DNA of 64,000 nucleotides from JAAXHH01 sp965248395. GTDB taxonomy: Bacteria; JAAXHH01. The notes beneath the pieces were generated by a model, which saw nothing but the letters and a program-made list of their open reading frames with translations, was not told where the DNA came from and made no database searches. The stretch is from positions 2,914,001 through 2,978,000 of the forward strand of contig OZ252103.1 in NCBI GenBank assembly GCA_965248395.1, given 5' to 3'. Positions 26,872 through 37,961 of the stretch are shown in pieces (the first letter of the stretch is position 1; the number at the start of each line of letters is the position of its first letter). The position numbers and the translations under genes are program-made.

Positions 26872-27459
26872 ATGAGATGTTCACGAAAATACCTCTTTTT
26901 CGTCAGTCTTTGGGTGTTCACTGCCAGCTTTCCATTGACTCTTTCGGCGCAGGATGTTGGGGATCGCCTTCGTGTCACGTTTTTGGAAGGATCGATATCA
27001 GGTACTGTTGTGTCAATGAACAGCAGTAGCTTCGAACTCGGCATGCCCGGCAACAGAAACCGACTCGTACTCTTTGACGATATACGGAAACTGGAGCGGA
27101 GTTTGGGCACCCGAAGTTATTGGAAAGAAGGACTGTTTTATGGTGCTTGCCTGGGCGTTGCAGGTGGGATACTGGTCGGCGCACTTACGCATGAAACCTG
27201 CAATGTCCTGACTTTAGGGTCGACGGAAGAGTTTTGCGATGAATTCGGATTCAAGGTGGCTGCGCAGGCAGCAGCCGTATGGGGAGGTGGAATTGGACTT
27301 GGTGGCCTGATCATTGGTTCGTTAATACGTCGACAGGAATGGGCTAGTATTCCTATACCGAGTTCAGTTGGACAGTTGAATGTAAGACCTTGGATTGATG
27401 TTACCTTGCGTGAGAAAGGAAACCCGATGGTTTTTGCGGGAGCCAGTTTTACATTCTGA
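26872..27459 (+). CDS. Predicted secreted or membrane protein of unknown function
   Basis: The ATG at 26872 has AGGAG about 8 nt upstream and gives 195 residues. It begins with a signal peptide (KYLFFVSLWVFTASFPLTLSAQ). The mature part opens DVGDRLRVTFLEGSISGTV with an SH3-like or PRC-like small beta segment, then a Gly-rich hydrophobic segment CLGVAGGILVGAL and a second one, AAAVWGGGIGLGGLIIGSLI, that could be membrane helices. The C-terminus VFAGASFTF resembles an envelope protein end. It follows the broken lipoprotein by 46 nt. Role unknown. Confidence 0.6.
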   Translation: MRCSRKYLFFVSLWVFTASFPLTLSAQDVGDRLRVTFLEGSISGTVVSMNSSSFELGMPGNRNRLVLFDDIRKLERSLGTRSYWKEGLFYGACLGVAGGILVGALTHETCNVLTLGSTEEFCDEFGFKVAAQAAAVWGGGIGLGGLIIGSLIRRQEWASIPIPSSVGQLNVRPWIDVTLREKGNPMVFAGASFTF

Positions 27460-27761
27460 TGTAGTCTTCTGACCGGACTTGTCTATTGAATCTTCCCGTT
27501 ACCGTTTGCAACAATGTCCAAATCGTTATTCTGTATCACCTGAGTATGGGTTTAGACAAACATAATCGCGTTAACATATAATGCGTTCACCAGGTCGATA
27601 TAACCCTTTGAACTAACTACTTGAGTCATCTCGACTCTGGACGTTGAACATAGCGGCATTTGGGGGAAATGATAACGCAGTATCAAGTGCAATGTCAACG
27701 CATGCGCTTGACGGACAATCCAGTAGTTTCCCCTTTTGAGCAGAATCCCTCTAGTGTGCCT
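27460..27761. other. 302-bp intergenic region before surface lipoprotein copy 3
   Basis: A/T-rich stretch without a recognisable gene. A reading frame runs into copy 3 from 27660, but its first 34 residues do not look like a leader, so it is treated as untranslated. No strong promoter hexamer pair was found. Confidence 0.4.
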
Positions 27762-30700
27762 ATGTCTCGTTTCATCTCACCGATTGTCTTTTTATGTGTC
27801 ATATTGCTGCTGGCCACGTGCGGCAAAGATAGCCCGACAAAACCTAAACCTCCTTCTCCACCACCGCCTCCGACGCAACCTCCCACACCTTCAGTGCCTA
27901 CACGAATCGTAATCACACCGTCCTCGGCGAACCTGACCGCGATTGGACGGACAGTGAAGCTAGCAGCTACGGTCTATGATAACGCAAACACGGTAATCTC
28001 CGGTGCGCCTCTGTCATGGTCCACCAATAACAGCGCGGTAGCCACCGTGAGCGCCACCGGACTGATCACCGCGGTCATGAACGGAACGGTAACCATCACC
28101 GCGCGATCGGGTAGCGCTTCGGCAAGCATCACGGTCACCGTCATGCAAACCGCAGTAAGCATTTCCATTGAGCCCATGATGGCGACGCTCATGGCCCTCG
28201 GCGAAACCGTGCAACTTGCCGCGACCGTGCTTGATCAGAACGACCAGCCTGTTGCCAACGCCGTAGTCACCTGGTCCAGCAGCGACGAGACGGTAGCCAC
28301 CGTGAGCGCCAACGGTCAGGTCACCGCGGTCATGAACGGAACTGCCATGATCACCGCGCGATCGGGTAGCGCTTCGGCAAGCATCACGGTCACCGTCATG
28401 CAAACCGCAGGAAACATTTCCATCGAGCCCATGACGGCGACGCTCATGGCCCTCGGCGAAACCGTGCAACTTGCCGCGACCGTGTTGGACCAGAACGACC
28501 AGCCTGTTGCCGACGCTGTAGTCACCTGGTCCAGCAGCGACGAGACCGTGGCCACCGTGAGCGCCGATGGGTTGGTGACAGGAGTAGGTAACGGCACCGC
28601 AACCATCACTGCACGATCGGGAAGTGCTTTCGCTGAAATAGAAGTCACGGTCCGAAGTTCTGATAGGGATGTCCTGGTCGCTGTCTATAACGAAACGGAC
28701 GGAAACAACTGGGCAAACAATACGAACTGGTTGAGTGAAGCTCCTCTCGGATCATGGTTCGGCGTAACCGTCGACGAGGACGGCAGGGTGACGGAACTCA
28801 ACCTGCGCGACAACAATCTCCACGGCATGATACCGGCCGAAGTCGGAAATCTCGAAGAGATCGTATCTGTTCAGATCAACCACAACAGGTTGACGGGTGA
28901 GGTGCCTTCCGAACTAGGCTTTCTGTCCAAACTTGAACGCCTCACACTTTCCAGCAACCTGTTGACCGGAGAGATCCCCGCAGAACTCGGGAACCTGGCC
29001 AGACTAAAAGAACTGTATCTTTCTTTCAATAGGTTGTCAGGGCCAGTGCCTCTGGAACTAAGTCGGTTGTCTGATCTTGAAGTGCTTTCTTTATCTGAAA
29101 ACGAACTGACAGGACCAATACCGTCCGAGCTGGGACATCTGAACCAGTTGATATCGCTGCGGGCTGATCAGAACCAATTGTCAGGATCCATTCCGACGAG
29201 TTTCTCCAAGTTGACCGGCTTGAAATTGCTGGTACTATCCCAAAATCGGCTGTCAGGAGAAATCCCACCCCAACTGTCCCTGCTTGGCAATCTTGAAGAT
29301 CTCGTACTGAGTCATAACCGATTGACGGGAATCCTGCCACCGGAGTTGGGCCGGCTTGCCAATCTGAAACAACTCAGACTTGCAGACAACCTACTGACTG
29401 GCGGTGTGCCACCGGAATACGGTCGACTGGCAAACCTTACCCACTTACAGCTCTATGGCAACGCTGAACTTACAGGTTCCCTTCCCCAAGAACTCACTGT
29501 TCTTAGCCTTGAAGAACTGTTACTGGAGGGAACGAAGTTGTGTGCGCCGATGGATACCAGATTTCAGTTATGGTTGGAGGGAATTTCGGTAAAATCAGTC
29601 ACCTACTGCTCCGGCCTCGAACGCGTGGCGTTGGAAGTGCTGTATTTCGCGACCGATGGATCGGACTGGACGGTCAGCACGAACTGGTTGAGCGGGTCGC
29701 CTCTCAGAAACTGGTATGGAATAACCACCGGGGTGGACGGCCTCGTTACGGGCATCAACCTGGAAAACAACAGCTTGAGTGGGCCGCTACCTTCGGAAAT
29801 AGCTATTCTAGTGAATCTCAAGAAGTTGAATCTTAAGAACAATCAGAATCTCTCAGGTCCGTTGCCTCGAGAACTCACCAGCTTGGCACTTCAAGAACTT
29901 TCCCTGGTAGGAACGCAATTGTGCGTGCCGCCAGACGACGAATTCAAGGCATGGTTAAACGCCATCCCGGTGAGGACCACTACTACCTGTTCTCAACCGT
30001 CACTCGAAACGCTGGATGCACTGTTCGCGCTCTTCAACCGCACGAATGGTTCTGAATGGACGGACCGAACGAACTGGAACAGCGATGTGCCACTGGGAGA
30101 TTGGTATGGTGTCACCACCAATGAGCAGGGACAGATAACGAAACTAAATCTTGCCAACAACAACCTCAGCGGCTTTCTCCCATCGGAACTGGGCAGGCTG
30201 GCAGACCTTGTCAGGATGGATTTCAGCAGCAATGAAGGTCTTACCGGGCCGTTGCCTCAGACGTTTTCAGGGCTCCTCTCCTTAGAGGTACTTTCGCTCG
30301 AAGGAACCCAAATCTGCGCACCTCCTGATGCGAAGATTCATGAATGGCTGAGTGGCATACCTCAGGTCAGCGTAATAGCAGACTGTATCGATACTGGACC
30401 GGAATGGTATGTCCTTGCCACCCTGTACAACAGCACAGACGGACCAAACTGGAATAACAACGAGAATTGGCTGGGTCAATCGCCTCTGGACGAATGGCAT
30501 GGAGTGATCACGGACGGAGATGGTCGGGTCACCGTATTGGAACTGGACAGTAACGGTTTGACTGGGTCAATCCCTCCGGAACTGGGGCAATTGAGCAGCC
30601 TTGAGAGGCTTGTGTTATTCAATAACGGTCTATCGGGCCCCGTCCCTCCGGAACTGGGACAACTGAGCAGGCTGGAATACCTTCACTTCAGCCGGAACGA

Positions 30701-32663
30701 TCTGTCGGGCCTCATCCCCCCGGAACTGGGGCAGTTGGACAATCTGGAGTGGCTTGTGTTATCCAACAACGGACTATCGGGTTCCATCCCGCCAGAAATC
30801 GGGCAGATGACGAACCTGAGCAACTTTAATCTAAGTGGAAACAGCCTGTCGGGCACCATCCCGTCAGAAATCGGGCATTTGACGAACCTGAGACGACTTC
30901 ATTTAGATGGAAATAGCCTGTCGGGTTACATCCCCCCGGAATTGGGCAAGATGTCCAGCCTTAATTCCCTGATTCTTTCAAACAACGCCTTAACGGGCTC
31001 TCTTCCATCGGAACTGGGCCAATTGACCGAACTCAGAACGCTGGATCTGAGCTCTAACGCAGGACTATCCGGAATGCTGCCCCAATCGTTTACCAATTTA
31101 CCTCTGAACGATCTTCAATTGGGTGGTACGACGATATGCGTTCCTGGTACACCTTCGTTCCAGAATTGGGTCCAGAACATCCAAACCAGTCGTGTGGCAG
31201 TATGCATCCAGTCATCCGGTTCTGTAGCATACGTAACGCAGGCCACGCAGTCGATCTCCCATCCCGTTCCCCTTGTGGCCGGTGAGACCGCGCTTTTGCG
31301 CGTATTCATCAAAACCGACTCGGATGAACTCGTAAGTCTTCCACCTGTAACGGCTACTTTCTACCAGAATGGCCAGGAAATCCACACCGCCGAGGTTTCC
31401 CGTCACGAATCAAACGTTCCCTCCGAGATCGAAGAGGGTATCCTCTCTCAATCGGCAAATGCGGTAGTACCAGGTTCCGTCGTGATGCCCGGTCTGGAGA
31501 TGGTGATCAACATAAATCCTCAAGGTAACTCGGATTCTGTACCTGGCTTCAGTGAACGCATACCTCCCGAGGGTCGGATGCTACTCGACGTAAGGTCTCT
31601 ACCTCCGTTCAACCTGACGCTGGTGCCCTTCCTGTGGATGGAAAGCCCCCAGGTTTCAGTATTGACGGATACAGAGGGATTGACTGCTGACGACGACCTG
31701 TTCTGGCAGACCCGCAACCTGCTCCCCATAGCGGATTTCGACATGAAGGTCCGAGAACCTGTATGGACCTCGACAGATCCTGTCGTATACAACTCTGGTG
31801 CGATGCTGCAAGAAACATTGGTGGTACGCGTGATGGACGGATCAGGTGGGTACTACATGGGAATCCTGAGAGCCGGCGGCGGGCAGGCCGAGTTGCCCGG
31901 AACCTCCAGCGTGTCGGTCCTCAATGCAGAGACCATCGCGCATGAACTCGGTCACAACTTGAACCTATATCACTCTCCATGCGGTGGTGCATTCGGTCCC
32001 GATCCAAACTATCCTTTCGATGACGGCGCAACAGGTTCATGGGGGTACGATATCCGTGACCGCACACTCGTAGCTCCCGATACGGCGGACCTGATGAGCT
32101 ACTGCCACCCTCAGTGGATCAGTGAATACGGGTTTACCCGGGCCATCAACTACCGTCATTCCGAACCTCAGCGATTTGTAGCGTCACTTCGACGAGAAGA
32201 GAAAGGTCTGTTGGTCTGGGGTGGAGTGGATGAAAGTGGTGATCTCGAGCTCGAGCCTAGTTTCGTGGTCGACGCAGCACCATCCCGGTCCCGGATTCAA
32301 GGATCATACCGACTCATCGGGGAGTCGGCGGACGGCGGCACACTATTTGAACTGGATTTTGGTATGGTTGAACTTGGTGACGGTGATGGAGGCGCTTTCG
32401 CTTTCGTGATTCCGGTGCAAACGGACTGGCAGTACAGGCTGACACGCATCTCGTTTTCCGGTCCCGAAGGCATCGTAACGCTCGACCGAGAAAGCAATCG
32501 AACTGCAGCGCTTCTGATGGACCGTAATACGGGAAGAGTCCGCGGATTATTGCGGAACTGGTTGGATCCGACGGGTATATCGCCGCGCGTACGGCGAACA
32601 ATGCCGGAACCAGGTTTGGAGATCACGGTCAGTACCGGTATTCCTGATCCGGATTCGTGGTAG
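27762..32663 (+). CDS. Surface lipoprotein copy 3: three Big_2 domains, four LRR blocks, metzincin-like C-terminal domain
   Basis: The ATG at 27762 is preferred over an open frame starting at 27660, because it begins MSRFISPIVFLCVILLLATC, a clean lipoprotein leader ending CGKDSPTKP. The product has 1633 residues. Three Big_2 domains fill residues about 45-300. Four LRR blocks follow, each with an N-cap of the form LYNxTDGxNWxxNxNWL and WxGVTxDxDGRV, plant-type repeats LxxLxLxxNxLSGxIPxELG, and a C-cap LCxPxxxxFQxWL. The C-terminal domain from about residue 1150 contains HELGHNLNLYH at 1394-1404, SPCGG and DLMSYC, and ends in the family tail PEPGLEI...GIPDPDSW. It is uninterrupted. It likely binds a surface partner through the LRRs and may cleave protein; both are inferred. 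Confidence 0.85.
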   Translation: MSRFISPIVFLCVILLLATCGKDSPTKPKPPSPPPPPTQPPTPSVPTRIVITPSSANLTAIGRTVKLAATVYDNANTVISGAPLSWSTNNSAVATVSATGLITAVMNGTVTITARSGSASASITVTVMQTAVSISIEPMMATLMALGETVQLAATVLDQNDQPVANAVVTWSSSDETVATVSANGQVTAVMNGTAMITARSGSASASITVTVMQTAGNISIEPMTATLMALGETVQLAATVLDQNDQPVADAVVTWSSSDETVATVSADGLVTGVGNGTATITARSGSAFAEIEVTVRSSDRDVLVAVYNETDGNNWANNTNWLSEAPLGSWFGVTVDEDGRVTELNLRDNNLHGMIPAEVGNLEEIVSVQINHNRLTGEVPSELGFLSKLERLTLSSNLLTGEIPAELGNLARLKELYLSFNRLSGPVPLELSRLSDLEVLSLSENELTGPIPSELGHLNQLISLRADQNQLSGSIPTSFSKLTGLKLLVLSQNRLSGEIPPQLSLLGNLEDLVLSHNRLTGILPPELGRLANLKQLRLADNLLTGGVPPEYGRLANLTHLQLYGNAELTGSLPQELTVLSLEELLLEGTKLCAPMDTRFQLWLEGISVKSVTYCSGLERVALEVLYFATDGSDWTVSTNWLSGSPLRNWYGITTGVDGLVTGINLENNSLSGPLPSEIAILVNLKKLNLKNNQNLSGPLPRELTSLALQELSLVGTQLCVPPDDEFKAWLNAIPVRTTTTCSQPSLETLDALFALFNRTNGSEWTDRTNWNSDVPLGDWYGVTTNEQGQITKLNLANNNLSGFLPSELGRLADLVRMDFSSNEGLTGPLPQTFSGLLSLEVLSLEGTQICAPPDAKIHEWLSGIPQVSVIADCIDTGPEWYVLATLYNSTDGPNWNNNENWLGQSPLDEWHGVITDGDGRVTVLELDSNGLTGSIPPELGQLSSLERLVLFNNGLSGPVPPELGQLSRLEYLHFSRNDLSGLIPPELGQLDNLEWLVLSNNGLSGSIPPEIGQMTNLSNFNLSGNSLSGTIPSEIGHLTNLRRLHLDGNSLSGYIPPELGKMSSLNSLILSNNALTGSLPSELGQLTELRTLDLSSNAGLSGMLPQSFTNLPLNDLQLGGTTICVPGTPSFQNWVQNIQTSRVAVCIQSSGSVAYVTQATQSISHPVPLVAGETALLRVFIKTDSDELVSLPPVTATFYQNGQEIHTAEVSRHESNVPSEIEEGILSQSANAVVPGSVVMPGLEMVININPQGNSDSVPGFSERIPPEGRMLLDVRSLPPFNLTLVPFLWMESPQVSVLTDTEGLTADDDLFWQTRNLLPIADFDMKVREPVWTSTDPVVYNSGAMLQETLVVRVMDGSGGYYMGILRAGGGQAELPGTSSVSVLNAETIAHELGHNLNLYHSPCGGAFGPDPNYPFDDGATGSWGYDIRDRTLVAPDTADLMSYCHPQWISEYGFTRAINYRHSEPQRFVASLRREEKGLLVWGGVDESGDLELEPSFVVDAAPSRSRIQGSYRLIGESADGGTLFELDFGMVELGDGDGGAFAFVIPVQTDWQYRLTRISFSGPEGIVTLDRESNRTAALLMDRNTGRVRGLLRNWLDPTGISPRVRRTMPEPGLEITVSTGIPDPDSW
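28143..28652 (+). repeat. Two near-identical 255-bp direct repeats encoding Big_2 domains
   Basis: The landmark atgcaaaccgcag occurs at 28143 and 28398, a 255-bp spacing (85 residues). The two units encode adjacent Big_2 domains with nearly the same DNA sequence; a related but more diverged unit precedes them. This suggests recent duplication. Confidence 0.8.
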
Positions 32664-32717
32664 AATTGTGCAAGGCAATTGTATTTCCGTCTTTGTATAC
32701 GACCTGAGAAGGCAAAG

Positions 32718-35700
32718 ATGATTCGGCATTCAAATTACGCTTCAATACTCTTAGCGGTCCTGGCGATTTTGATTCTGGTCCGGTGCGGTAATGACAGTCC
32801 TACCAGGCCTCAGTCGCTTTCCCCGGTACCGTCCAGGATTACGATCACGCCAGATGCACCGACACTAACCGAAACAGGTCAGTCTACGAGGCTCAATGCC
32901 ACGGTAGTGGATCAAAATGATGTGATAATCACAGGCTTGAATGTGATCTGGTCTAGCAGCAATTCGTTGGTTGCCCGTGTTAACACCGAAGGAGTCGTTA
33001 CCGCCCAGAAGTCCGGACATGCCCGCATCACTGCAACTTCAGGAAGCGTCGTCGCCAGTGTGAACATTTCAGTGGTTCCGACGACAGCCCGGATTGTTGT
33101 TACACCATCTATGGTAAGTCTCGCAAATATAGGTCAGACGCAACAACTCAGCGCCGGCTTTCGAGACGGAAAAGACGAAATCGTGAGTGGTGGATCGGTG
33201 AGTTGGACGAGCAGCGACTCGAAGTTGGCCACAATAAGTCCTTCAGGAGTCGTAACCGCGCTGGGCAGGGGTACTGTGCAGATCACGGCGACATCGGGTA
33301 GCCTGTCTACCAGCATCGGTGTTTCGATCATGACTTCCGATTCGGACAAAGCGATTCTGATCGCGCTTTACAATGAAACCAACGGACCGAACTGGACAAA
33401 CAACGAGAACTGGCTGAGCGAAGCGCCATTGGATGAATGGCATGGGGTGACCACCGACACAGATGGACGGGTTACGGTTATAAACTTAGACGAAAATAAC
33501 GTTAATGGTTCGATTCCATCCGAAATCGGACAACTGGACTTGCTTGGAAACCTGTCTTTTCGTGATAACGAGTTGACCGGAACCATACCGACTGAACTGG
33601 GTCAGTTGACGGAGCTTTCTCGCTTAGATCTCGCCTCTAATCATTTGACGGGAACGATACCGAACAGCATTAGCGAGTTAATCAATCTTAGAATACTCGA
33701 TCTACAATCGAACCAATTGACAGGTGCAGTACCATCCAAGTTGGGTAATCTTTTGTGGTATCTGGCTTTGGGTGGCAATGAATTATCGGGGCCCATACCT
33801 TCCGATCTGGGGCGGTTGTCAGCAGTTAGACTTCTGAATTTACAAAAAAACAATCTTTCACGGGCGATACCGTCTGAACTGGGTCAGTTGACCAGCCTAA
33901 GGTCGCTAACGCTTTCCAGTAACAACCTGTCCGGTACCATCCCTCAAGAATTAGGTCAGTTGACCGCTCTCACTAGACTGCACCTAAGCTCAAACGATGG
34001 GTTGACTGGGACGCTACCCCTTACGTTGGTAAACCTTCCTTTAGAATACCTGTATCTCAGCGACACGGCGCTGTGCGCGCCTTTGTCCACCGAGTTTCAA
34101 ACGTGGTTAAGCACCATTCGGGAAAAGGATGTTGTCAACTGTGCGGACCCCGACCGGGATGCGTTGATTGCACTATTCAACGGTACAGCCGGGACAAATT
34201 GGACAACGAGTACGAACTGGCTGAGTTACGAACCCCTGGACACATGGCATGGGGTGACCGCGGATAACTTGGGAAGAGTGCAAGAGCTCAAACTTATGAA
34301 CAACAACCTAAACGGGTCGCTACCATCCGCGTTGGGTGGGCTCACAGAACTCAATACCCTGAATCTTGCCTTCAATTCCGCACTATACGGACCGTTGCCA
34401 CGGCAAATGACCGACCTAAGCCTGCATTCACTTATTCTGAACGGAACGAACCTGTGTTCTCCAGTGGAAGAATCATTCAGGACCTGGTTGCAGGAGATTC
34501 CGAACAAGAATGTTTCCGATTGTACCGATTTACATCCGGACTGGAACGCGATGGTGGCGTTTTACTTTGGAACAGACGGTACGAACTGGACTACCAACAC
34601 GAACTGGCTGAGTACTACTCCCATGAGCGAATGGTTCGGTGTGACAACCAATGACGCCGGCAGAGTGATCGGACTTAGCCTTGAAAGTAACAATATAAAT
34701 GGTACGGTACCCTCTGGAATAGCCAGCCTTACCGAGTTAACCAGGCTGGATTTGGCCAGTAACGGGTTGTTATCTGGTCCTTTGCCGCGTGAAGCCACAA
34801 ACCTGAATTTAGTTACGCTCAATCTCGAAGGAACACAACTGTGTGTTCCGCCTGACATAGATTTCCAGAACTGGTTGAGCAGCATTCCGTCCAGCCGTGC
34901 TACTACCTGCACAGACCCTCGTCCGAACTGGGATGCCCTGGTCGCACTTTACAATGCTACAAACGGTCCGAACTGGACGAATAACGAGAACTGGCTAAGT
35001 GATGCGCCTTTCGATCAGTGGCATGGGGTAAATGCGGGAACCGATGGACGAGTGGTCCACTTAGTTTTAGGCAACAATAACTTATCTGGTTCGATCCCAA
35101 CACGCCTTAGTCAGTTGACGAACCTGACAGGGCTGTATCTGTCGAACAACGAGCTTACAGGAACGATACCGGTGGAACTGGGCCAATTGACGAACCTGAC
35201 AGGGCTGAATCTGTCGAACAACGAGCTTACTGGAACGATCCCCATGGAACTGGGCCAGTTGACAAACTTGACCAGGCTATGGCTGAACAGTAACAGCCTG
35301 TCTGGAACAATTCCATCGGAACTGGCGCAGTTGACGAATCTTACATATCTGTATTTGAATAACAACGCAGGATTGTGTGTGCCTGGAATCCCCGAAATCC
35401 AAGCATGGTTAACCGGTATCCAGAATAAGTCAGTGCTTAACTGCTCTGATTTGGATATTGAAGCAATGACTGCGTTGTACAACGCAACGGGCGGGCCGGA
35501 CTGGTCGAACAACGATAACTGGTTAAGCGACAGTCCCCTGGGCGACTGGCACGGCGTTACGACTGATACTGTTGGTCGGGTAGCAGTCATCAACCTTGTG
35601 AACAACAATCTGCAAGGCACATTGCCCTCCGAAATCGCAAATCTGGCTAATCTGAAGTCTCTGAACCTGGCTTCCAATCTCGGCTTAAACGGACCATTAC

Positions 35701-37961
35701 CGTCAGAACTGATAGGATCTAAACTGGAATCACTGATACTCGATGGCACGGGTCTTTGTGCACCTGAGACCACCCAATACCAGAACTGGCTGAATAGCAT
35801 TCCAAACCAATCTGTCTCAACCTGTGTTGATCAGGACACCGATGCGCTGATCGCACTCGTCGGACTGTACAATTCTACGGGCGGCTCGAATTGGGCAGAT
35901 AACACGAATTGGCTTAGCCAGGCACGTTTGAGCCTGTGGTATGGGGTGACCACTGACTCTGATGACAAAGTGACTGAACTGAATCTGGGCGACAACAACC
36001 TGAGCGGTTCGTTGCCTTCGAGTTTGAGCAAACTGAAAGACTTGACGACACTCGCCTTATCGGATAACGGCGGATTGTCCGGACCATTGCCACTGTCGCT
36101 GGCAAGTATTTCCCTCGAATCATTGAGTTTGGACGGAACAAGTCTGTGCGCACCGACTGATAGTAGTTCTCAAACATGGCTGCAAGGTGTACCAGACACC
36201 AAAGGCGTCTCTGCCTGTGCTGGTGTCAATCCAGACAGGGAAGTACTGGTAACTCTATACAACGTTACCAACGGACCGAACTGGAACAATAACTCGAACT
36301 GGCTCAGTGTAAAACCCATGGGTGAGTGGTACGGCGTGACGACGGATAACAGTGGACGAGTAACTGGGTTAAGCCTTTTGGGCAACAACCTTCTCGGTAC
36401 AATCCCGCCCGAACTGGGCCAAATGAACATGCTGCAAATACTACGGTTAGGGTTTAATGAGTTATCCGGTCCGATCCCACCCGAACTGGGCAATTTGCAT
36501 AACCTGCGCAACCTTGGAATCCAATTCTGCTGGTTATCGGGAACGATTCCACCCGAACTGGGGCGTTTGACCAACCTCGAAACACTGCATTTATGGGGCA
36601 ACGGTGTGACCTTAACAGGCGCGCTGCCACCGGAATTAGGACAACTGTCCAACCTTAGAGAATTGTGGTTATCTGGCAATGCATTTACCGGACCAATCCC
36701 TATTGAATTGGGGCAGTTGATTAGTCTTGAAGAATTTGATTTAAAATGGAATAGCATCACGGGACAGATTCCCAAAGAAATCGGCCAGTTGTCACAGCTG
36801 AGAAAGTTATTACTAATACGCAACAAACTATCAGGCACGTTGCCTCCGGAATTGGGGCGTTTACAGAACCTAATGGAAATAAACCTGTCCCGTAATGAGA
36901 TATCAGGCACACTGCCACCGGAACTGGGGCAACTAAACCGTTTAGATGTCCTGAATCTAGCTAACAACAAGTTGCATGGACAAATACCGGCGGAGTTGGG
37001 ACGAATGACCTCTCTAAAGGAACTAAGTCTGGCTGGAAATAAAAACCTGACCGGAATGTTACCAGTGGAATTAACCCAGATTGATATCGAGACATTCATG
37101 CTGGGAGATACCCAACTCTGTGCTCCTGCGAACACTGAGTTTCAGAATTGGCTTCGTTCCGTTCAGAATAGCCGCGACGCTACGTGTGCCATCCCGGTAA
37201 AGGCAACCGCATACCTGACACAGGCGACGCAGTCGCTGGACTATCCCGTACCCCTTGTCGCAGGCGAGGAAGCGCTGTTGCGGGTTTTCATCAAGGCTGA
37301 TGCAGGGATGGATATTACCATGCCTCCTGTCCGAGCGACGTTCTTTCGAAACGGCAGCGTGGTGTACACGGTGAACATTCCGGGCAAGGAATTTACCATT
37401 CCGGATGAATTCGACGAAAATGAATTGTCGGCTTCGGCCAACGTGGAAGTACCCGGTTCGGTTATTCAACCTGGCCTGGAACTGGTGGTCGAAATCGATC
37501 CTGGTGAGTCGTTTGATTCTGAACACGGGATCGCCGCCCGCATACCCGAGACCGGAACAATGTCACCGGACATACGACAACTGCCGACCTTCGAACTGAC
37601 CGTGGTGCCCTTCCTTTGGGCGGAAGGTCCGGAAATCTCCGTGTTGTCGGTAATCGATGGCCTGACACCGGAGTCTGATCTGTTGCGGCCTACCCGCGAT
37701 CTTCTTCCGGTAAACGACTTCCGATTGACCATACACGCGCCGGTTTGGACATCGGTGGATCCTATATCGGATAGTGTCGGTTCGATGGGTCCCGAATTGG
37801 AAGCCATTTACGCTATCGAGGGTGAGAGGGGTTACTACTTGGGCATCTTCCGTGCCCAGGGTTCCAGTGGTTTACTTGGAATTGCCCAGGACATTCCTAG
37901 TTATTTAAGCTTTCAGTCCTGGATCCAAATGTCATCGCACACGAGCTTGGACACAACCTGA
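32718..37961 (+). pseudogene. Surface lipoprotein copy 4, N-terminal part: two Big_2 domains, seven LRR blocks, start of metzincin-like domain
   Basis: The ATG at 32718, preceded by GAGAAGG, starts a leader ending LILVRCGNDSPTRP. The frame gives 1747 residues. Two Big_2 domains are followed by seven LRR blocks, each with its own N-cap (for example LYNETNGPNWTNNENWL) and Cys C-cap. The C-terminal domain begins AYLTQATQSLDYPVPLVAGE as in copies 2 and 3. At 37911-37913 the frame slips: paralogues read SVSV(L) before the zinc motif. Here agcttt is followed by cag instead of nca, consistent with loss of one T or a neighbouring base. Translation then adds about 17 foreign residues and stops at 37961, so the product lacks the zinc motif. 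The start lies only 54 nt after copy 3, so the two may be co-transcribed. Confidence 0.85.

Noticed and set aside
37905..37920. Programmed -1 frameshift in copy 4
   Set aside because: The site lacks an X XXY YYZ slippery heptamer and I see no clear downstream pseudoknot; a simple base loss is more likely, though a switch is not excluded.
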